DNA of 64,000 nucleotides from Metaruminococcus_A gallistercoris. Lineage in GTDB: Bacteria > Bacillota > Clostridia > Oscillospirales > Ruminococcaceae. Location of the stretch: positions 62,001-126,000 of the forward strand of contig CAJFNQ010000011.1 in NCBI GenBank assembly GCA_904394975.1, given 5' to 3'. The position numbers and the translations under genes are program-made. Positions 1 through 8,937 of the stretch are shown here, in pieces (within the stretch, counting starts at the first letter, position 1; each line of letters starts with the position of its first letter). The notes under the pieces were generated by a model. That model was not told the origin of the DNA and did not search any database. It saw only the letters and a list, made by a program, of their open reading frames with translations.

Positions 1-83
1 ATAGGGAACAGTGCCCCGGCTCAATGTTTCACCGTTCGTCATCCGTAAAAAATTCAATCGAGATCATTCTGCTTCAAATCACC

Positions 84-120
84 AATCAAAAAACCCCGAA
101 CTCAACAAAAAGTCCGGGGG
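84..120 (-). terminator. Intrinsic terminator of the YoaK-like gene
   Basis: On the minus strand a GC-rich stem (CCCCGGACT paired with AGTTCGGGG, one mismatch, at about 94-120) is followed by a T-run at about 86-93. It lies about 80 bases past the stop of the leftward membrane-protein gene. Confidence 0.7.
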
Positions 121-202
121 TGCAGCCGTTTTCGGCCAGTTTTTCTTCTATATTACTGCAAGCGCCGAAATAAAAAGGTTAACATAACGCAACAATCACC
201 TT

Positions 203-952
203 TTAGTGGCCCAGCGGCTTTCGCTCAAACATATCCTTTTCGGTGGTCCGGTCCGCATGAAACAAGGTGCAGAACACAATTCCAAACGGGATCAACGTAG
301 CCCAGATCGCCTTCCCCGAAAAGAGATGGCACAAGACGGTTCCCACCACCGCGCCGAGCACAAAAAACAACAGCATTTCAAAATGCCTCGTTAACTTTTT
401 GCGATGCGCTTTATTTCCAGTGCGAAAATATTTAATCTCTTTCGCCAAACCGATCCCAATCTGCCGGATATGGTTGGTGGCAAAGGTAGTCGCCATAGGG
501 ATACCCTCCGCCTGACGGAAGGTATTGTACTGCATAGACGCAATGAAATTAATTGCCACCTGAGAAATTTGTACCGGGGCAGAATCCGGTACAAAGCCAA
601 GCCCAGCTACCACCAGCATTTCAATGACGATTAAAAGTGTGTCCCAACGCATGGGAAGATGACGTTTAATGGGGTTGGGAAGCAGTTCAGAAACGACCGC
701 ACCCATCAGATAAGCCGAGATGGGGATGAGGTAATAAAGCGCCTCGCTCCACTTTGCTTCTCCAAGCGCCATCCCCATCAAAACCACATTTCCTGTCTGA
801 GCATTGCAGAACACGTTGCCCCGCAAAAGAAACGTATACGCGCCGAAAAAGCCGGCTACTCCAATGAGAATGTGAAAGACCCATTTTCGTTCACACATGA
901 GAAAATAGGTTTCATCCTTTTGCTGACTGTTTTTCAATAAAAATCTCTCCAT
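203..952 (-). CDS. YoaK/DUF1275 family membrane protein
   Basis: A 249-residue integral membrane protein. About six hydrophobic segments are visible, and the stretch with FLRGNVFCNAQTGNVV near residues 42-57 matches the conserved Q-T-G-N segment of the DUF1275 (YoaK) family. The molecular role of the family is not established; it is often listed as a putative transporter. The ATG start at 952 gives the usual family length (about 220-250). It is a single gene: the tRNA-Leu unit lies upstream in the same direction with its own terminator, and a terminator follows the stop. No regulator is visible. The family call is good; function is unknown. Confidence 0.8.
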   Translation of the reverse strand: MERFLLKNSQQKDETYFLMCERKWVFHILIGVAGFFGAYTFLLRGNVFCNAQTGNVVLMGMALGEAKWSEALYYLIPISAYLMGAVVSELLPNPIKRHLPMRWDTLLIVIEMLVVAGLGFVPDSAPVQISQVAINFIASMQYNTFRQAEGIPMATTFATNHIRQIGIGLAKEIKYFRTGNKAHRKKLTRHFEMLLFFVLGAVVGTVLCHLFSGKAIWATLIPFGIVFCTLFHADRTTEKDMFERKPLGH

Positions 953-1303
953 TTTTCAGATGAATCATTAACGTCATCTTTATCCATTGTTTCCGCTGTA
1001 AACAGCAAAAGCACTGATTACAATAAGAATTGCCGCTTTAAAATAGCCCTAATGAAACACACTCGCTCTCAGTCTGTTGGCAGTACACGAGAAGAAGAAC
1101 GACATTCTTTATTTTGGCGCAGCCTAAAACGGCAGAGCGTTTTCGCACGATTCGTGTTACGCCTATAATGAAAATTATTTTGAAAAAGATTTTACAATAT
1201 AAAACATGCAAAAAGCCCGCGGCCATGGGAGTTCCACAGTTACGGGTTTTTAACTTAAAAAAGGAACTCGAAAAATTTCTGACCCAATCGCAAATCGTTT
1301 TAC
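953..1303. other. Intergenic region between YoaK-like gene and tRNA-Leu unit
   Basis: About 350 bases without a convincing gene. It is AT-rich. A weak hairpin occurs at about 1204-1246, where a GCCCG/CGGG stem is flanked by A and T runs; it could be a second terminator for leftward transcription from the tRNA. Short reading frames here have no ribosome binding site. I see no riboswitch or repeat. Confidence 0.4.
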
Positions 1304-1342
1304 CTTAAAAATAAAAGCTTGGAGCGCAAATCGGCTCCAAGC
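1304..1342 (-). terminator. Terminator of tRNA-Leu
   Basis: On the minus strand GCTTGGAGC pairs with GCTCCAAGC (1317-1342) and is followed by TTTTATTTTT. It begins ten bases after the tRNA 3' end, so the tRNA is probably a monocistronic unit. Confidence 0.8.
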
Positions 1343-1351
1343 CCTGCTTGG

Positions 1352-1433
1352 TGCGGATAACAGGACTTGAACCTGCACGTCGGAGACACCAGATCCTAAG
1401 TCTGGCGCGTCTGCCAATTCCGCCATATCCGCA
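1352..1433 (-). tRNA. tRNA-Leu (anticodon TAG)
   Basis: On the minus strand the 82-base sequence folds as a class II tRNA: acceptor arms TGCGGAT and ATCCGCA pair perfectly, the anticodon stem CCAGA/TCTGG encloses the loop CTTAGGA (anticodon TAG at 1396-1398), a long variable arm follows, and the T-loop contains GGTTCAAGTCC. TAG decodes CUA/CUN leucine codons. CCA is not encoded. A strong promoter (1463-1491) and terminator frame it. Confidence 0.95.
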
Positions 1434-1462
1434 TGTGCGCCCAATCGGGCGAGACGAACAAT

Positions 1463-1491
1463 ATTTTATCATTCCCACTGGCGTTTGTCAA
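1463..1491 (-). promoter_or_regulatory. Sigma-A promoter of tRNA-Leu
   Basis: Minus strand TTGACA (1486-1491), 17-base spacer, TAAAAT (1463-1468). It sits just past the ribF stop codon, about 30 bases before the tRNA 5' end, so the tRNA has its own promoter rather than relying on read-through from ribF. Confidence 0.8.
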
Positions 1492-1498
1492 CAAACGA

Positions 1499-2407
1499 CT
1501 AATACGGCATGCGTTTGATTTGTTCGATATTGGCGCGAATTTCAGCGGCAAGCTCGTCAATGCCGGAAAATTTTCGCTCCCCACGGACAAACTCTTTAAA
1601 GCTGACTTTTATGTTTTGCCCGTACAAATGCGCACTTACTCCTATGATATATGTTTCAGCGAGGGGGAACCGCTCACCTGCGATGGTCGGCTTTACCCCA
1701 ACATTGGTGATGGATTTATACCGTTTCCCTTCCACAATCGCATAAGACGCGTACACTCCAAACCGGGGAATCACAAACTGTTCGGGATAGATCTGGTTGA
1801 TGGTCGGAATTCCAATTTTTCTTCCGATTTCTAACCCGTGCGCCACTTCAAAATCTATACAGTAATCGTACCCCAGCAAGCGGTTTGCCACCGGTATATC
1901 GCCCTCCGCCAAACAATGGCGAATGCGTGTGGAACTAACCGGTTTTCCTTCGTCCAGCAAGACGGGAACCGCTAAAAGCCGGATACCGAAACGGTCGCAG
2001 AGAGTCCGCAGCAGATGAATATCGCCCGCTGCATCCTTTCCAAAACGGAAATCGTATCCACACGCCACAACCTTCGCATGCAGCGCTTTCACCAAAATCC
2101 GTTCCACGAACTCTTCGGGCGAAAAGTTCTGAATCCGCTCAAACGCCGGCATCTCCACTACTTCAATCCCAAGCTGCTCCAGATAAGCAAACCGGAGCCG
2201 GTCGGTGAGGATGCGCTTCATCCCCTGCTTGCGTCTGGGGATCAAATGATCGGTCGAAAAGGTGAGAACCGCCGGTACAAGCCCGTTTTTTTTCTGCGAA
2301 GTCGCACATTCAATGACCGCCCGGTGCCCCAAATGAACTCCATCAAACAATCCGAGCGCCACCGCCGTGTTCTTTCCAAATTCTGTAACGTCACGGTAAA
2401 CCTGCAC
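1499..2407 (-). CDS. ribF: Bifunctional riboflavin kinase/FAD synthetase
   Basis: A 302-residue cytoplasmic enzyme converting riboflavin to FMN and FMN to FAD. The N-terminal nucleotidyltransferase domain carries FDGVHLGH at residues 21-28, and the linker has the SSTRIR motif. The C-terminal flavokinase domain (about residues 180-302) contains the GIPTIN-type nucleotide-binding motif and GVYAS. Length is typical. It is the last gene of the rimP-to-ribF operon, about 25 bases after truB, in the order common in Firmicutes. No FMN riboswitch is visible, consistent with expression from the operon promoter. The call is firm. Confidence 0.95.
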   Translation of the reverse strand: MQVYRDVTEFGKNTAVALGLFDGVHLGHRAVIECATSQKKNGLVPAVLTFSTDHLIPRRKQGMKRILTDRLRFAYLEQLGIEVVEMPAFERIQNFSPEEFVERILVKALHAKVVACGYDFRFGKDAAGDIHLLRTLCDRFGIRLLAVPVLLDEGKPVSSTRIRHCLAEGDIPVANRLLGYDYCIDFEVAHGLEIGRKIGIPTINQIYPEQFVIPRFGVYASYAIVEGKRYKSITNVGVKPTIAGERFPLAETYIIGVSAHLYGQNIKVSFKEFVRGERKFSGIDELAAEIRANIEQIKRMPY

Positions 2408-2432
2408 CTTGCTTTCTCCTCCTTTTCCTATT

Positions 2433-3323
2433 TTAAAAAAATGCCGTTACCCGAAGTTCCATCGGTTCAAGCGCGGTCTTTGCCACCCCAAGAAAAACAC
2501 CGTCCGCGCTGTAAACCGCGTGTAGAAGATCATCCTGTTTCTGGTAACGCAAGCGGTTTAAATCCAGCCGCACACCGTTTAAAAACATCCGTTCCTGCGG
2601 CTTGCTCAAGCGGATGCGCGGGCAGTTCGCAAACAGCCGTTCCGGGGGAATCAGCACCTCTTCAAATCCATGACAGTCAGCAAGCCGCTGTGCCTGTTCC
2701 ATGGTGATGCAGTCATCCAGCGTAAAACCGGACGACTCGGTCCGCACAAGCGAGGTCATGATCCCGCCTGCGCCGAGCACTTCGCCGACATCGTGCAGAA
2801 TGGTGCGCACATAGGTTCCCTTGGAACAACGGATATCCATTTTCCCTTCACGGGTGGATTCGTCGTATTCAAGGATCGTCAGCTGTTTAATGCAGATCCG
2901 CCGCGGTTCACGTTCCACATTTCTTCCCTGCCGGGCGAGATCATACAGGCGCTGGCCGTTTACCCGTACAGCGGAATACATGGGCGGAAGCTGATCGATC
3001 TCTCCTTCAAACGCTTTCAGCGCAGATTCCAGTGCCTGCCGCGTCACAGGAATATCACTGGTGCTCAGCACCGTTCCGGTGGAATCCTGCGTGTCGGTCT
3101 CCACGCCAAACCGAAATCCTGCCGTATACCGTTTTTCTTCATTTGGCAGAATGTCGCACGCTTTGGTGGCTGTACCCAGCAAAAGCGGAAGAACGCCGGT
3201 TGCCATAGGGTCCAGCGTACCAGCATGCCCCATTTTACGCACGCCGGTCATTCCCCGCATTTTCGCGATCACGTCAAAGGATGTAAAATCCTGCGGCTTA
3301 TTGATGCAAATAACTCCGTTCAT
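2433..3323 (-). CDS. truB: tRNA pseudouridine(55) synthase TruB
   Basis: A 296-residue enzyme that makes pseudouridine 55 in the T-loop of tRNAs. The catalytic motif GHAGTLDP is at residues 32-39 with the catalytic Asp at 38; the PPMYSAVRVNGQRLYDLAR segment and a C-terminal PUA-like region are present, giving normal length. The start overlaps the nrnA stop by four bases (3320-3323), indicating translational coupling. It belongs to the translation operon upstream of ribF. Confidence 0.96.
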   Translation of the reverse strand: MNGVICINKPQDFTSFDVIAKMRGMTGVRKMGHAGTLDPMATGVLPLLLGTATKACDILPNEEKRYTAGFRFGVETDTQDSTGTVLSTSDIPVTRQALESALKAFEGEIDQLPPMYSAVRVNGQRLYDLARQGRNVEREPRRICIKQLTILEYDESTREGKMDIRCSKGTYVRTILHDVGEVLGAGGIMTSLVRTESSGFTLDDCITMEQAQRLADCHGFEEVLIPPERLFANCPRIRLSKPQERMFLNGVRLDLNRLRYQKQDDLLHAVYSADGVFLGVAKTALEPMELRVTAFF

Positions 3324-4258
3324 AGAACCTCTTTCACCGTTTCCACCAGTCGGGTGATCACCTCATCGGCTGAACCGGTCAGAGTACAGCCCGCCGCACG
3401 GGCATGTCCGCCCCCGCCAAACCGTTTGCAGATTTCGGAAGCGTCAATGGGTTCGACCGTCCGAACAGAGATTTTATAAAACCCATCTCGTTCACGCAGT
3501 GTAATGCCCACTTCTACCCCTTCCACCTGACGCGGAAGCGCGGAAACACCGTCCAGCTCGCCTTCGTCCACACCGCTTTCTTCCACCAGCGCGCGAGGAA
3601 GCAGCGCGACGGCACAGCGGTCGTCAAAATAAAACCGCAGCGAGTTGAGCACCGCCTGTTCCACACGAATACGCCCATGGCTCTTCGTGTCAAACATCAC
3701 GCGGTTGATGGCCACATAATCCGCACCCGCTTCCATCAGCCGGGCGGCGATCCGGTGGGTGCTTCCGGTGGTATTGGAAAATTTAAAACAGCCGGTATCC
3801 GTCGCGATGCCGGTATAAAGCGGGTCCGCGATCTCTTTTGAAAGCGGAAGCCCAAGTGCTTCAACAAGCCCCGCCATAATTTCAGCTGTTGCCGCCGCTT
3901 CCGGATGGAGGCAGGTCTCTTTGGCATATTTACGGTTAGAGATGTGATGATCGATGCACAGATCGATCTTCCCCGCGTAAACAGACAGCTTTTCTCCAAG
4001 CAGCTGCTCATCGGCAATATCCACCGCAACGACCAGCTGCGGTTCGAAATCCAGCACCTGCTCTTCGGCAAAATACGAAAATTTCGCCGGAATCGAGTCA
4101 GAACAAAGCACGGCGGTCTGCTTGCCCAGCTGATTGAGCGCCTTTTGCAGACCGAATCCGGAACCAAGGGTATCCCCGTCCGGATTATGGTGGGTCAGGA
4201 TCAGGATGCGCTGCGCATCCAAAAGGCGTTTGGCCGCCTGCTCGACGGTAACGTCCAT
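3320..4258 (-). CDS. nrnA: DHH/DHHA1 phosphoesterase, NrnA-type nanoRNase/pAp phosphatase
   Basis: A 312-residue manganese-dependent phosphoesterase that degrades very short RNAs and probably pAp. The DHH domain shows HHNPDGDTLGS (residues 23-33), a later DIAD segment and the DHHIS motif near residue 103; the C-terminal DHHA1 domain ends in the GGGGHARAAG signature. The size fits the 310-330 residue NrnA family. It lies between rbfA and truB, its usual place in clostridial operons, and overlaps truB by four bases. Exact substrate preference is inferred from the family. Confidence 0.9.
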   Translation of the reverse strand: MDVTVEQAAKRLLDAQRILILTHHNPDGDTLGSGFGLQKALNQLGKQTAVLCSDSIPAKFSYFAEEQVLDFEPQLVVAVDIADEQLLGEKLSVYAGKIDLCIDHHISNRKYAKETCLHPEAAATAEIMAGLVEALGLPLSKEIADPLYTGIATDTGCFKFSNTTGSTHRIAARLMEAGADYVAINRVMFDTKSHGRIRVEQAVLNSLRFYFDDRCAVALLPRALVEESGVDEGELDGVSALPRQVEGVEVGITLRERDGFYKISVRTVEPIDASEICKRFGGGGHARAAGCTLTGSADEVITRLVETVKEVL

Positions 4259-4304
4259 TGATATCCTCCTTTAAAATACAGGGCGGCAGCCCGCCGCCCT
4301 GTGC

Positions 4305-4661
4305 TTATCCTTTATGATTTAATTCATCTATCAGCTGATTGAGCTGAGCGCTGTGCTCAATGGAATCATCCGCAATAAAATGCAGTTCGGGGCAGCGGCG
4401 CATCCGAATGCGCGCGCTGAGTTCCCGTTTGATGAACCCACTCGCCGATTTCAGCCCCTGTACGGCTTCCTTGGCGGTATCCATCCCCTCCATCGCGCTG
4501 ATGTAGACCTTACAATGAGAGAGGTCGTTGGAAAGCTCCAGTTTGACGATACTCAGCATTCCATGAACACGCGGGTCTTTGAGCTCACGCAGAATCACAC
4601 TGAGTTCCCGCTTGAAATCTTCAGACAAGCGCCCTATTTTATAACCGGCCATAAGCCTCAC
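4305..4661 (-). CDS. rbfA: 30S ribosome-binding factor RbfA
   Basis: A 118-residue small-subunit maturation factor that binds 16S rRNA and assists late 30S assembly. The KH-like fold is recognisable: R-I-x-E/D-F-K-R-E-L-S at the start, LKDPRVHG (about residues 28-35), CKVYIS, and LRMRRCPELHF-type residues near 86-96. Length is typical. It follows infB by about 30 bases in the operon, consistent with a shared role in translation initiation and ribosome maturation. Confidence 0.94.
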   Translation of the reverse strand: MRLMAGYKIGRLSEDFKRELSVILRELKDPRVHGMLSIVKLELSNDLSHCKVYISAMEGMDTAKEAVQGLKSASGFIKRELSARIRMRRCPELHFIADDSIEHSAQLNQLIDELNHKG

Positions 4662-4692
4662 CGCCTTTCATCATCCACAAAGGTTGCTGCAT

Positions 4693-7188
4693 TTAATCAC
4701 GGTATTCTTCCACAATATACGCTTCAAATACGTCGCCTTCTTTGACGTCGTTAAACTTCTCAAGGCCAATACCACATTCGTAGCCCTGGTTAACCTCACG
4801 GACGTCATCTTTGAAACGCCGGAGCGAATCAATCTTATCCTCAGCGATCACAATGCCGTCACGTACAACGCGAATCATCGAGGCACGGGTGACCTTTCCT
4901 TCTGTCACATAGCAGCCCGCAACCGTTCCGACACTGGAAATTTTGTAAACCGCACGCACTTCCACACGGCCCTGATCCACATCGCGGTATTTCGGCGCCA
5001 GCATACCCTTCATCGCCTGAGTAACATCGTCAATCGCATCGTAAATAATGCGGTAGGTACGAATCTCAACGCCCTCTTCTTCCGCGCTTGCGCGTGCAAC
5101 CGGGTCCGGACGCACATTAAAGCCGATGACGATTGCGTTGGACGCGTTCGCCAGCATAACGTCCGATTTGGAAATCGCGCCGACACCGCCGTGAATCACG
5201 CGGACACGCACTTCATCGTTGGTGAGTTTTTCCAGCGACTGACGGACCGCTTCGACGGAACCCTGTACGTCCGCTTTAACAACAATGGCAAGCTCTTTCA
5301 TTTCGCCCTGCTCAATCTGGCTGAACAGATTGTCAAGCGTAACCTTCTGATAGCTCTTGAATTCCTGCTCTTTGAGCTCATGGCGCCGCTGCTCAACCAG
5401 CGTTCTTGCCAGACGCTCATCCGCAACCGCATTGACCACATCACCCGCCGACGGCACTTCATCAAGGCCGGTGATTTCAACCGGCATGGACGGGCCGGCC
5501 TCTTTTACCTGTTTGCCGCGGTCGTTGGTCATTACGCGAACACGGCCGACCGTTGTTCCGGCAATGATGATATCACCTGTGTGAAGGGTTCCGTTCTGAA
5601 CAAGCAAAGTCGCAACCGGGCCGCGGCCTTTATCCAACCGTGCTTCAATGACCGTACCTTTCGCCGGACGGTTCGGGTTCGCCTTCAGTTCACGCATATC
5701 CGAAACAAGGCAGACCATTTCCAGAAGGTTATCGATTCCTTCACCGGTCAAAGCAGAGACCGGGCAGCAGACCGTATCGCCGCCCCATTCCTCCGGAATC
5801 AGCTCATATTCTGTGAGTTCCTGTTTAACACGGTCCGGATTGGCACCTTCTTTATCAATCTTGTTAATGGCAACAATGATGGAAACTCCCGCAGCTTTCG
5901 CGTGGTTGATCGCTTCAACCGTCTGCGGCATGATACCATCGTCCGCAGCGACCACAAGGATAGCGACATCAGTAACGGAAGCGCCGCGCGCACGCATAGC
6001 GGTAAACGCCTCATGGCCCGGAGTATCTAAGAAGGTGATGACCTGGTCGTTTACCTTAACCTGATACGCACCAATGTGCTGGGTAATTCCGCCCGCTTCG
6101 GTCGCCGTTACGTTCGCATGACGAATCTTGTCGAGCAGGGATGTTTTACCATGGTCAACGTGACCCATAACAACAACAACCGGGCTGCGCGGTTCCAGGT
6201 TTTCGGTATCGTCCTCACTGTCGTCAATCAGACGCTCTTCAATGGTGACAATCACTTCGTGCTCAACCTTTGCACCCAGCTCTTCCGCAATCAGAGAAGC
6301 GGTGTCAAAGTCAATGACCTCGTTCATAGAAGCCATAACGCCCAACATCATCAAACGTTTAATGACCTCGCTGACAGTAACTTTCAGCCGGGAAGCGAGC
6401 TCGCTGACGACGATCTCATCCGGAATAAGCACTTTCAGCTGCTGTTTGCGCGCACGCTCCAACGCAAGCCGCTGCAGCTTCTGCGCTTCGGTCTCTCTCT
6501 TCTGAGACTGCTGACGTCCGCGCTGCTGGGATTTCTGGTTGATCTTCTGCTTGCGGCGCACGTTGTCACCGCTCATGCGGGTCTGCGGAGCGATCTGTTC
6601 ATACCGCTCGTTGTATTTGTCCAAATCCACCTGAGCCGCACGGGTATCCACGTGCCGCACGGTGATCTCTTTTTTCGGCTGCTCGGCTTTCGGTTTGTCG
6701 GTCTTTTTGGGACCGTGCACCGGGAAATTGAACTTCTCTTCCGGCTGTTTTGCCGGCTTGGCATCCTGCTTCGGCTGCGCCGGAGCCTGCGGTTTCGGCT
6801 TTGCAGGATTGGTTCCCGTCTGCACTTCTTTTTTCTGTGATGGATGTGTTTTTTCCACCTTTTGCGCTTCTGCCGCCGGCGCGGTTTCCGCCTTTTTTGT
6901 TTCTTTCTGCACTGGCGCTCCCTCTTTTTCCTTTACCGGCCCTTGTTTTGTTTCTGTTTGTTCTGCGGCCGGAACAGTTGTTTTTACCGTACTCTTAAAA
7001 TACGCGTCAAAATTTTCTACCTGATTCTGCTGGGTAAAATAATCAAACACAATGTTGAGTTCCTCATCCGTCAAAGCCGTCATATGCTTTTTCGGTGTGT
7101 CAGAATATTTAGAAAGCAGATCAGCTACATCCTTGTTCTGAAGATTTAAATCTTTCGCTACCTCGTGGAGCCTGTATTTTATTACCAT
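4693..7188 (-). CDS. infB: Translation initiation factor IF-2
   Basis: An 831-residue GTPase that places initiator fMet-tRNA on the 30S subunit. The first 55 residues are an IF2N domain, followed by a long low-complexity Lys/Gln/Pro/Ala-rich linker (about 70-250), a second IF2N-like region (about 255-310), and the GTPase domain with GHVDHGKT (342-349), DTPGHEAF and NKID motifs, then domains II-IV. The variable linker is normal for the family. It is preceded by the ylxQ-like gene and followed by rbfA in the operon. Confidence 0.97.
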   Translation of the reverse strand: MVIKYRLHEVAKDLNLQNKDVADLLSKYSDTPKKHMTALTDEELNIVFDYFTQQNQVENFDAYFKSTVKTTVPAAEQTETKQGPVKEKEGAPVQKETKKAETAPAAEAQKVEKTHPSQKKEVQTGTNPAKPKPQAPAQPKQDAKPAKQPEEKFNFPVHGPKKTDKPKAEQPKKEITVRHVDTRAAQVDLDKYNERYEQIAPQTRMSGDNVRRKQKINQKSQQRGRQQSQKRETEAQKLQRLALERARKQQLKVLIPDEIVVSELASRLKVTVSEVIKRLMMLGVMASMNEVIDFDTASLIAEELGAKVEHEVIVTIEERLIDDSEDDTENLEPRSPVVVVMGHVDHGKTSLLDKIRHANVTATEAGGITQHIGAYQVKVNDQVITFLDTPGHEAFTAMRARGASVTDVAILVVAADDGIMPQTVEAINHAKAAGVSIIVAINKIDKEGANPDRVKQELTEYELIPEEWGGDTVCCPVSALTGEGIDNLLEMVCLVSDMRELKANPNRPAKGTVIEARLDKGRGPVATLLVQNGTLHTGDIIIAGTTVGRVRVMTNDRGKQVKEAGPSMPVEITGLDEVPSAGDVVNAVADERLARTLVEQRRHELKEQEFKSYQKVTLDNLFSQIEQGEMKELAIVVKADVQGSVEAVRQSLEKLTNDEVRVRVIHGGVGAISKSDVMLANASNAIVIGFNVRPDPVARASAEEEGVEIRTYRIIYDAIDDVTQAMKGMLAPKYRDVDQGRVEVRAVYKISSVGTVAGCYVTEGKVTRASMIRVVRDGIVIAEDKIDSLRRFKDDVREVNQGYECGIGLEKFNDVKEGDVFEAYIVEEYRD

Positions 7189-7220
7189 AGATATCCTCCC
7201 GTTACCATTCTTTTAAGACA

Positions 7221-7523
7221 TCAGCACAGCTGTTCCAGCATGTTCTGAAAACCGGGGTCTGTCAAACCGAAAACACCAATCCGTTTTTGAAACACCTGCT
7301 GTGCATCCTCCAAAGAAAAAGGAGCTTCCAGCAAACGCACCCCTGCGCGGGCACAGTAGAATTCCGCTTCTTTTTTCGTTTTCTCTGAAGCACCGCAGGA
7401 GATAACTACCAGCCCGGTTTCTCCTTTTCGCGCGGATTTCATCACCGCATCAAAGCCGGTGACCAGTTTTCCCGCCCGTTTTGCAAGAGACAGGGCGGAA
7501 AGCGCTTTTTGGGCTGCTGTCAT
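7221..7523 (-). CDS. Ribosomal protein L7Ae-family RNA-binding protein (YlxQ-like)
   Basis: A 100-residue protein of the L7Ae/L30e/S12e/Gadd45 fold, related to B. subtilis YlxQ, a K-turn RNA-binding protein. The segment ALSLAKRAGKLVTGFDAV near residues 11-28 is the family signature. It starts four bases before the rnpM stop (7520-7523), so the two are probably translationally coupled. The physiological RNA target is not known from sequence. Its position between rnpM and infB is the standard Firmicutes arrangement. Confidence 0.88.
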   Translation of the reverse strand: MTAAQKALSALSLAKRAGKLVTGFDAVMKSARKGETGLVVISCGASEKTKKEAEFYCARAGVRLLEAPFSLEDAQQVFQKRIGVFGLTDPGFQNMLEQLC

Positions 7524-7807
7524 TCCAGTTCACCCTCCAGTTTGTCGTAAACCTCATCCGGGATACGGCATCCAAAGCTTTTTTCCAGCCGTTTGGATTT
7601 TCTGCATTTTTTAAAGCATTCCGTATTCCGGCAGAGATAGGCGCCGCGCCCTGATTTCTTACCGGTCAGATCCAGCAAAAATTCGCCTTCCGGTGTTTTC
7701 ACCACACGCACCAGTTCCTTTTTCGGCTTCATCTCACCGCAGCCGGTACACATACGCATGGGGATTTTTTTGTTCTGCACAGCCAGCCCCTCTCTCTGTT
7801 CAAACAT
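7520..7807 (-). CDS. rnpM: RNase P modulator RnpM (YlxR)
   Basis: A 95-residue basic protein of the YlxR family (DUF448), reported as a modulator of RNase P in B. subtilis. The diagnostic MRMCTGCGEMKPKKELVRVV stretch lies near residues 17-36, followed by GRGAYLCRNTECF. The first dozen residues may be an extension; an internal ATG at residue 17 would also give a family-length protein. It lies between nusA and the L7Ae-like gene. Confidence 0.9.
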   Translation of the reverse strand: MFEQREGLAVQNKKIPMRMCTGCGEMKPKKELVRVVKTPEGEFLLDLTGKKSGRGAYLCRNTECFKKCRKSKRLEKSFGCRIPDEVYDKLEGELE

Positions 7808-7846
7808 TTCTATTACTGAAACAGCCGCCTTTATGATTCGGCGGGA

Positions 7847-8905
7847 TTATTCCTCGTCTTCTCCGTAAAAACCGCTCTCCGGGCGGATATCAATCTTATA
7901 TCCTGTCAGACGGGCAGCGAGCTTCGCATTCTGCCCTTTGTTGCCGATTGCCAGAGAAAGCTGATGATCCGGCACGGTGACCCGGCAGGTTCTGGACTCT
8001 TCATCCAGAATCTCAACACCAACGACCTTCGCCGGAGAAAGCGCCTGCGCGATGAACTCCTTCGGGTCCTCACTGTACGGAACCACATCAATCTTTTCGC
8101 CGCCGAGTTCATCCACAATATGAGCAACACGCGTTCCTTTCGGGCCGATGCACGCGCCCACCGCATCCACGTTCTCATCCGCGCTGTAAACAGCCAGCTT
8201 GGTGCGGGCGCCCGCTTCACGGGAAATTGCCTTGACAACGACCGTGCCGTCAAAAATTTCCGGTACTTCGGTTTCAAACAGGCGTTTTACCAGGTCTCTG
8301 TGGGTTCTTGAAATTTTCAGGTTGCAGCGTTTGTCGTTGGCGGTAATGTCACTGACATAAACCTTGACATAATCGCCTTCCACAAATGAATCGCTTTCCA
8401 GCTGCTCGTTGCGGAACAACATCACTTCGTTGCCGTCAATCTCCAGCGTGACGTTGCCGGTCTGCGGCTCAATCCGCTGTACCTTTCCGGTCACAACTTC
8501 ATGCAGCTTGGAACGGAACTGCTCGATCATCTGCTCCCGCTCCGCCTCGCGGATGCCCTGGCGAATGACATGCTTCGCCGTCTGCGCCGCGATGCGTCCG
8601 AACTGCTTGGTTTCCAGCTTGATCTCCACGGTGTCGCCGAGCTTTGCACGTTTATTCGCTTTCAGAGCATCATCCAGAGTAATCTCATTCGCCGGGTCCT
8701 CTACCTCTGCCACAACGGTCTTGATCATGCTGACTTTAAATTTGCGGGTGTCGTCGTCAATATCCACCAGCACATTTTCCACACCGCCGTAATCGCGTTT
8801 GACCGCCATGCCGATCGCGGTTTTGATCCGCTCCAGAAGGTATTCCAGCGGAATCTCCTTCTCCTTTGCAAGCAGCTCCAGTGCGTCAAAAAATTCGTTA
8901 TTCAT
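7847..8905 (-). CDS. nusA: Transcription termination/antitermination factor NusA
   Basis: A 352-residue RNA polymerase-associated factor. The N-terminal RNAP-binding domain (about 1-125) is followed by an S1 domain (about 135-200) and two KH domains; ACIGPKGTRV and LAIGNKGQNAKLAARL mark the two KH loops. It lacks the C-terminal acidic repeats found in Proteobacteria, as in other Firmicutes. It is the second gene of the operon, after rimP. Autoregulatory sites were not identified. Confidence 0.96.
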   Translation of the reverse strand: MNNEFFDALELLAKEKEIPLEYLLERIKTAIGMAVKRDYGGVENVLVDIDDDTRKFKVSMIKTVVAEVEDPANEITLDDALKANKRAKLGDTVEIKLETKQFGRIAAQTAKHVIRQGIREAEREQMIEQFRSKLHEVVTGKVQRIEPQTGNVTLEIDGNEVMLFRNEQLESDSFVEGDYVKVYVSDITANDKRCNLKISRTHRDLVKRLFETEVPEIFDGTVVVKAISREAGARTKLAVYSADENVDAVGACIGPKGTRVAHIVDELGGEKIDVVPYSEDPKEFIAQALSPAKVVGVEILDEESRTCRVTVPDHQLSLAIGNKGQNAKLAARLTGYKIDIRPESGFYGEDEE

Positions 8906-8937
8906 TTTCCAGCTCTCTCCAATCCTGTCTGATTCAT

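Noticed and set aside
1207..1246. Hairpin with A/T flanks near the tRNA unit
   Set aside because: The stem is short with a bulge and a 20-base loop; the stronger terminator at 1304-1342 explains tRNA termination.
1437..1454. GCGCCC/GGGCG hairpin between ribF and tRNA-Leu as a ribF terminator
   Set aside because: On the minus strand it is not followed by a T-run, so it is not a convincing intrinsic terminator.
4684..6030. Long open frame (448 codons) on the plus strand opposite infB
   Set aside because: It is antisense to a clearly conserved gene and its translation is compositionally odd, His/Arg/Asn-rich with no domain; it is a shadow of the infB codon bias.
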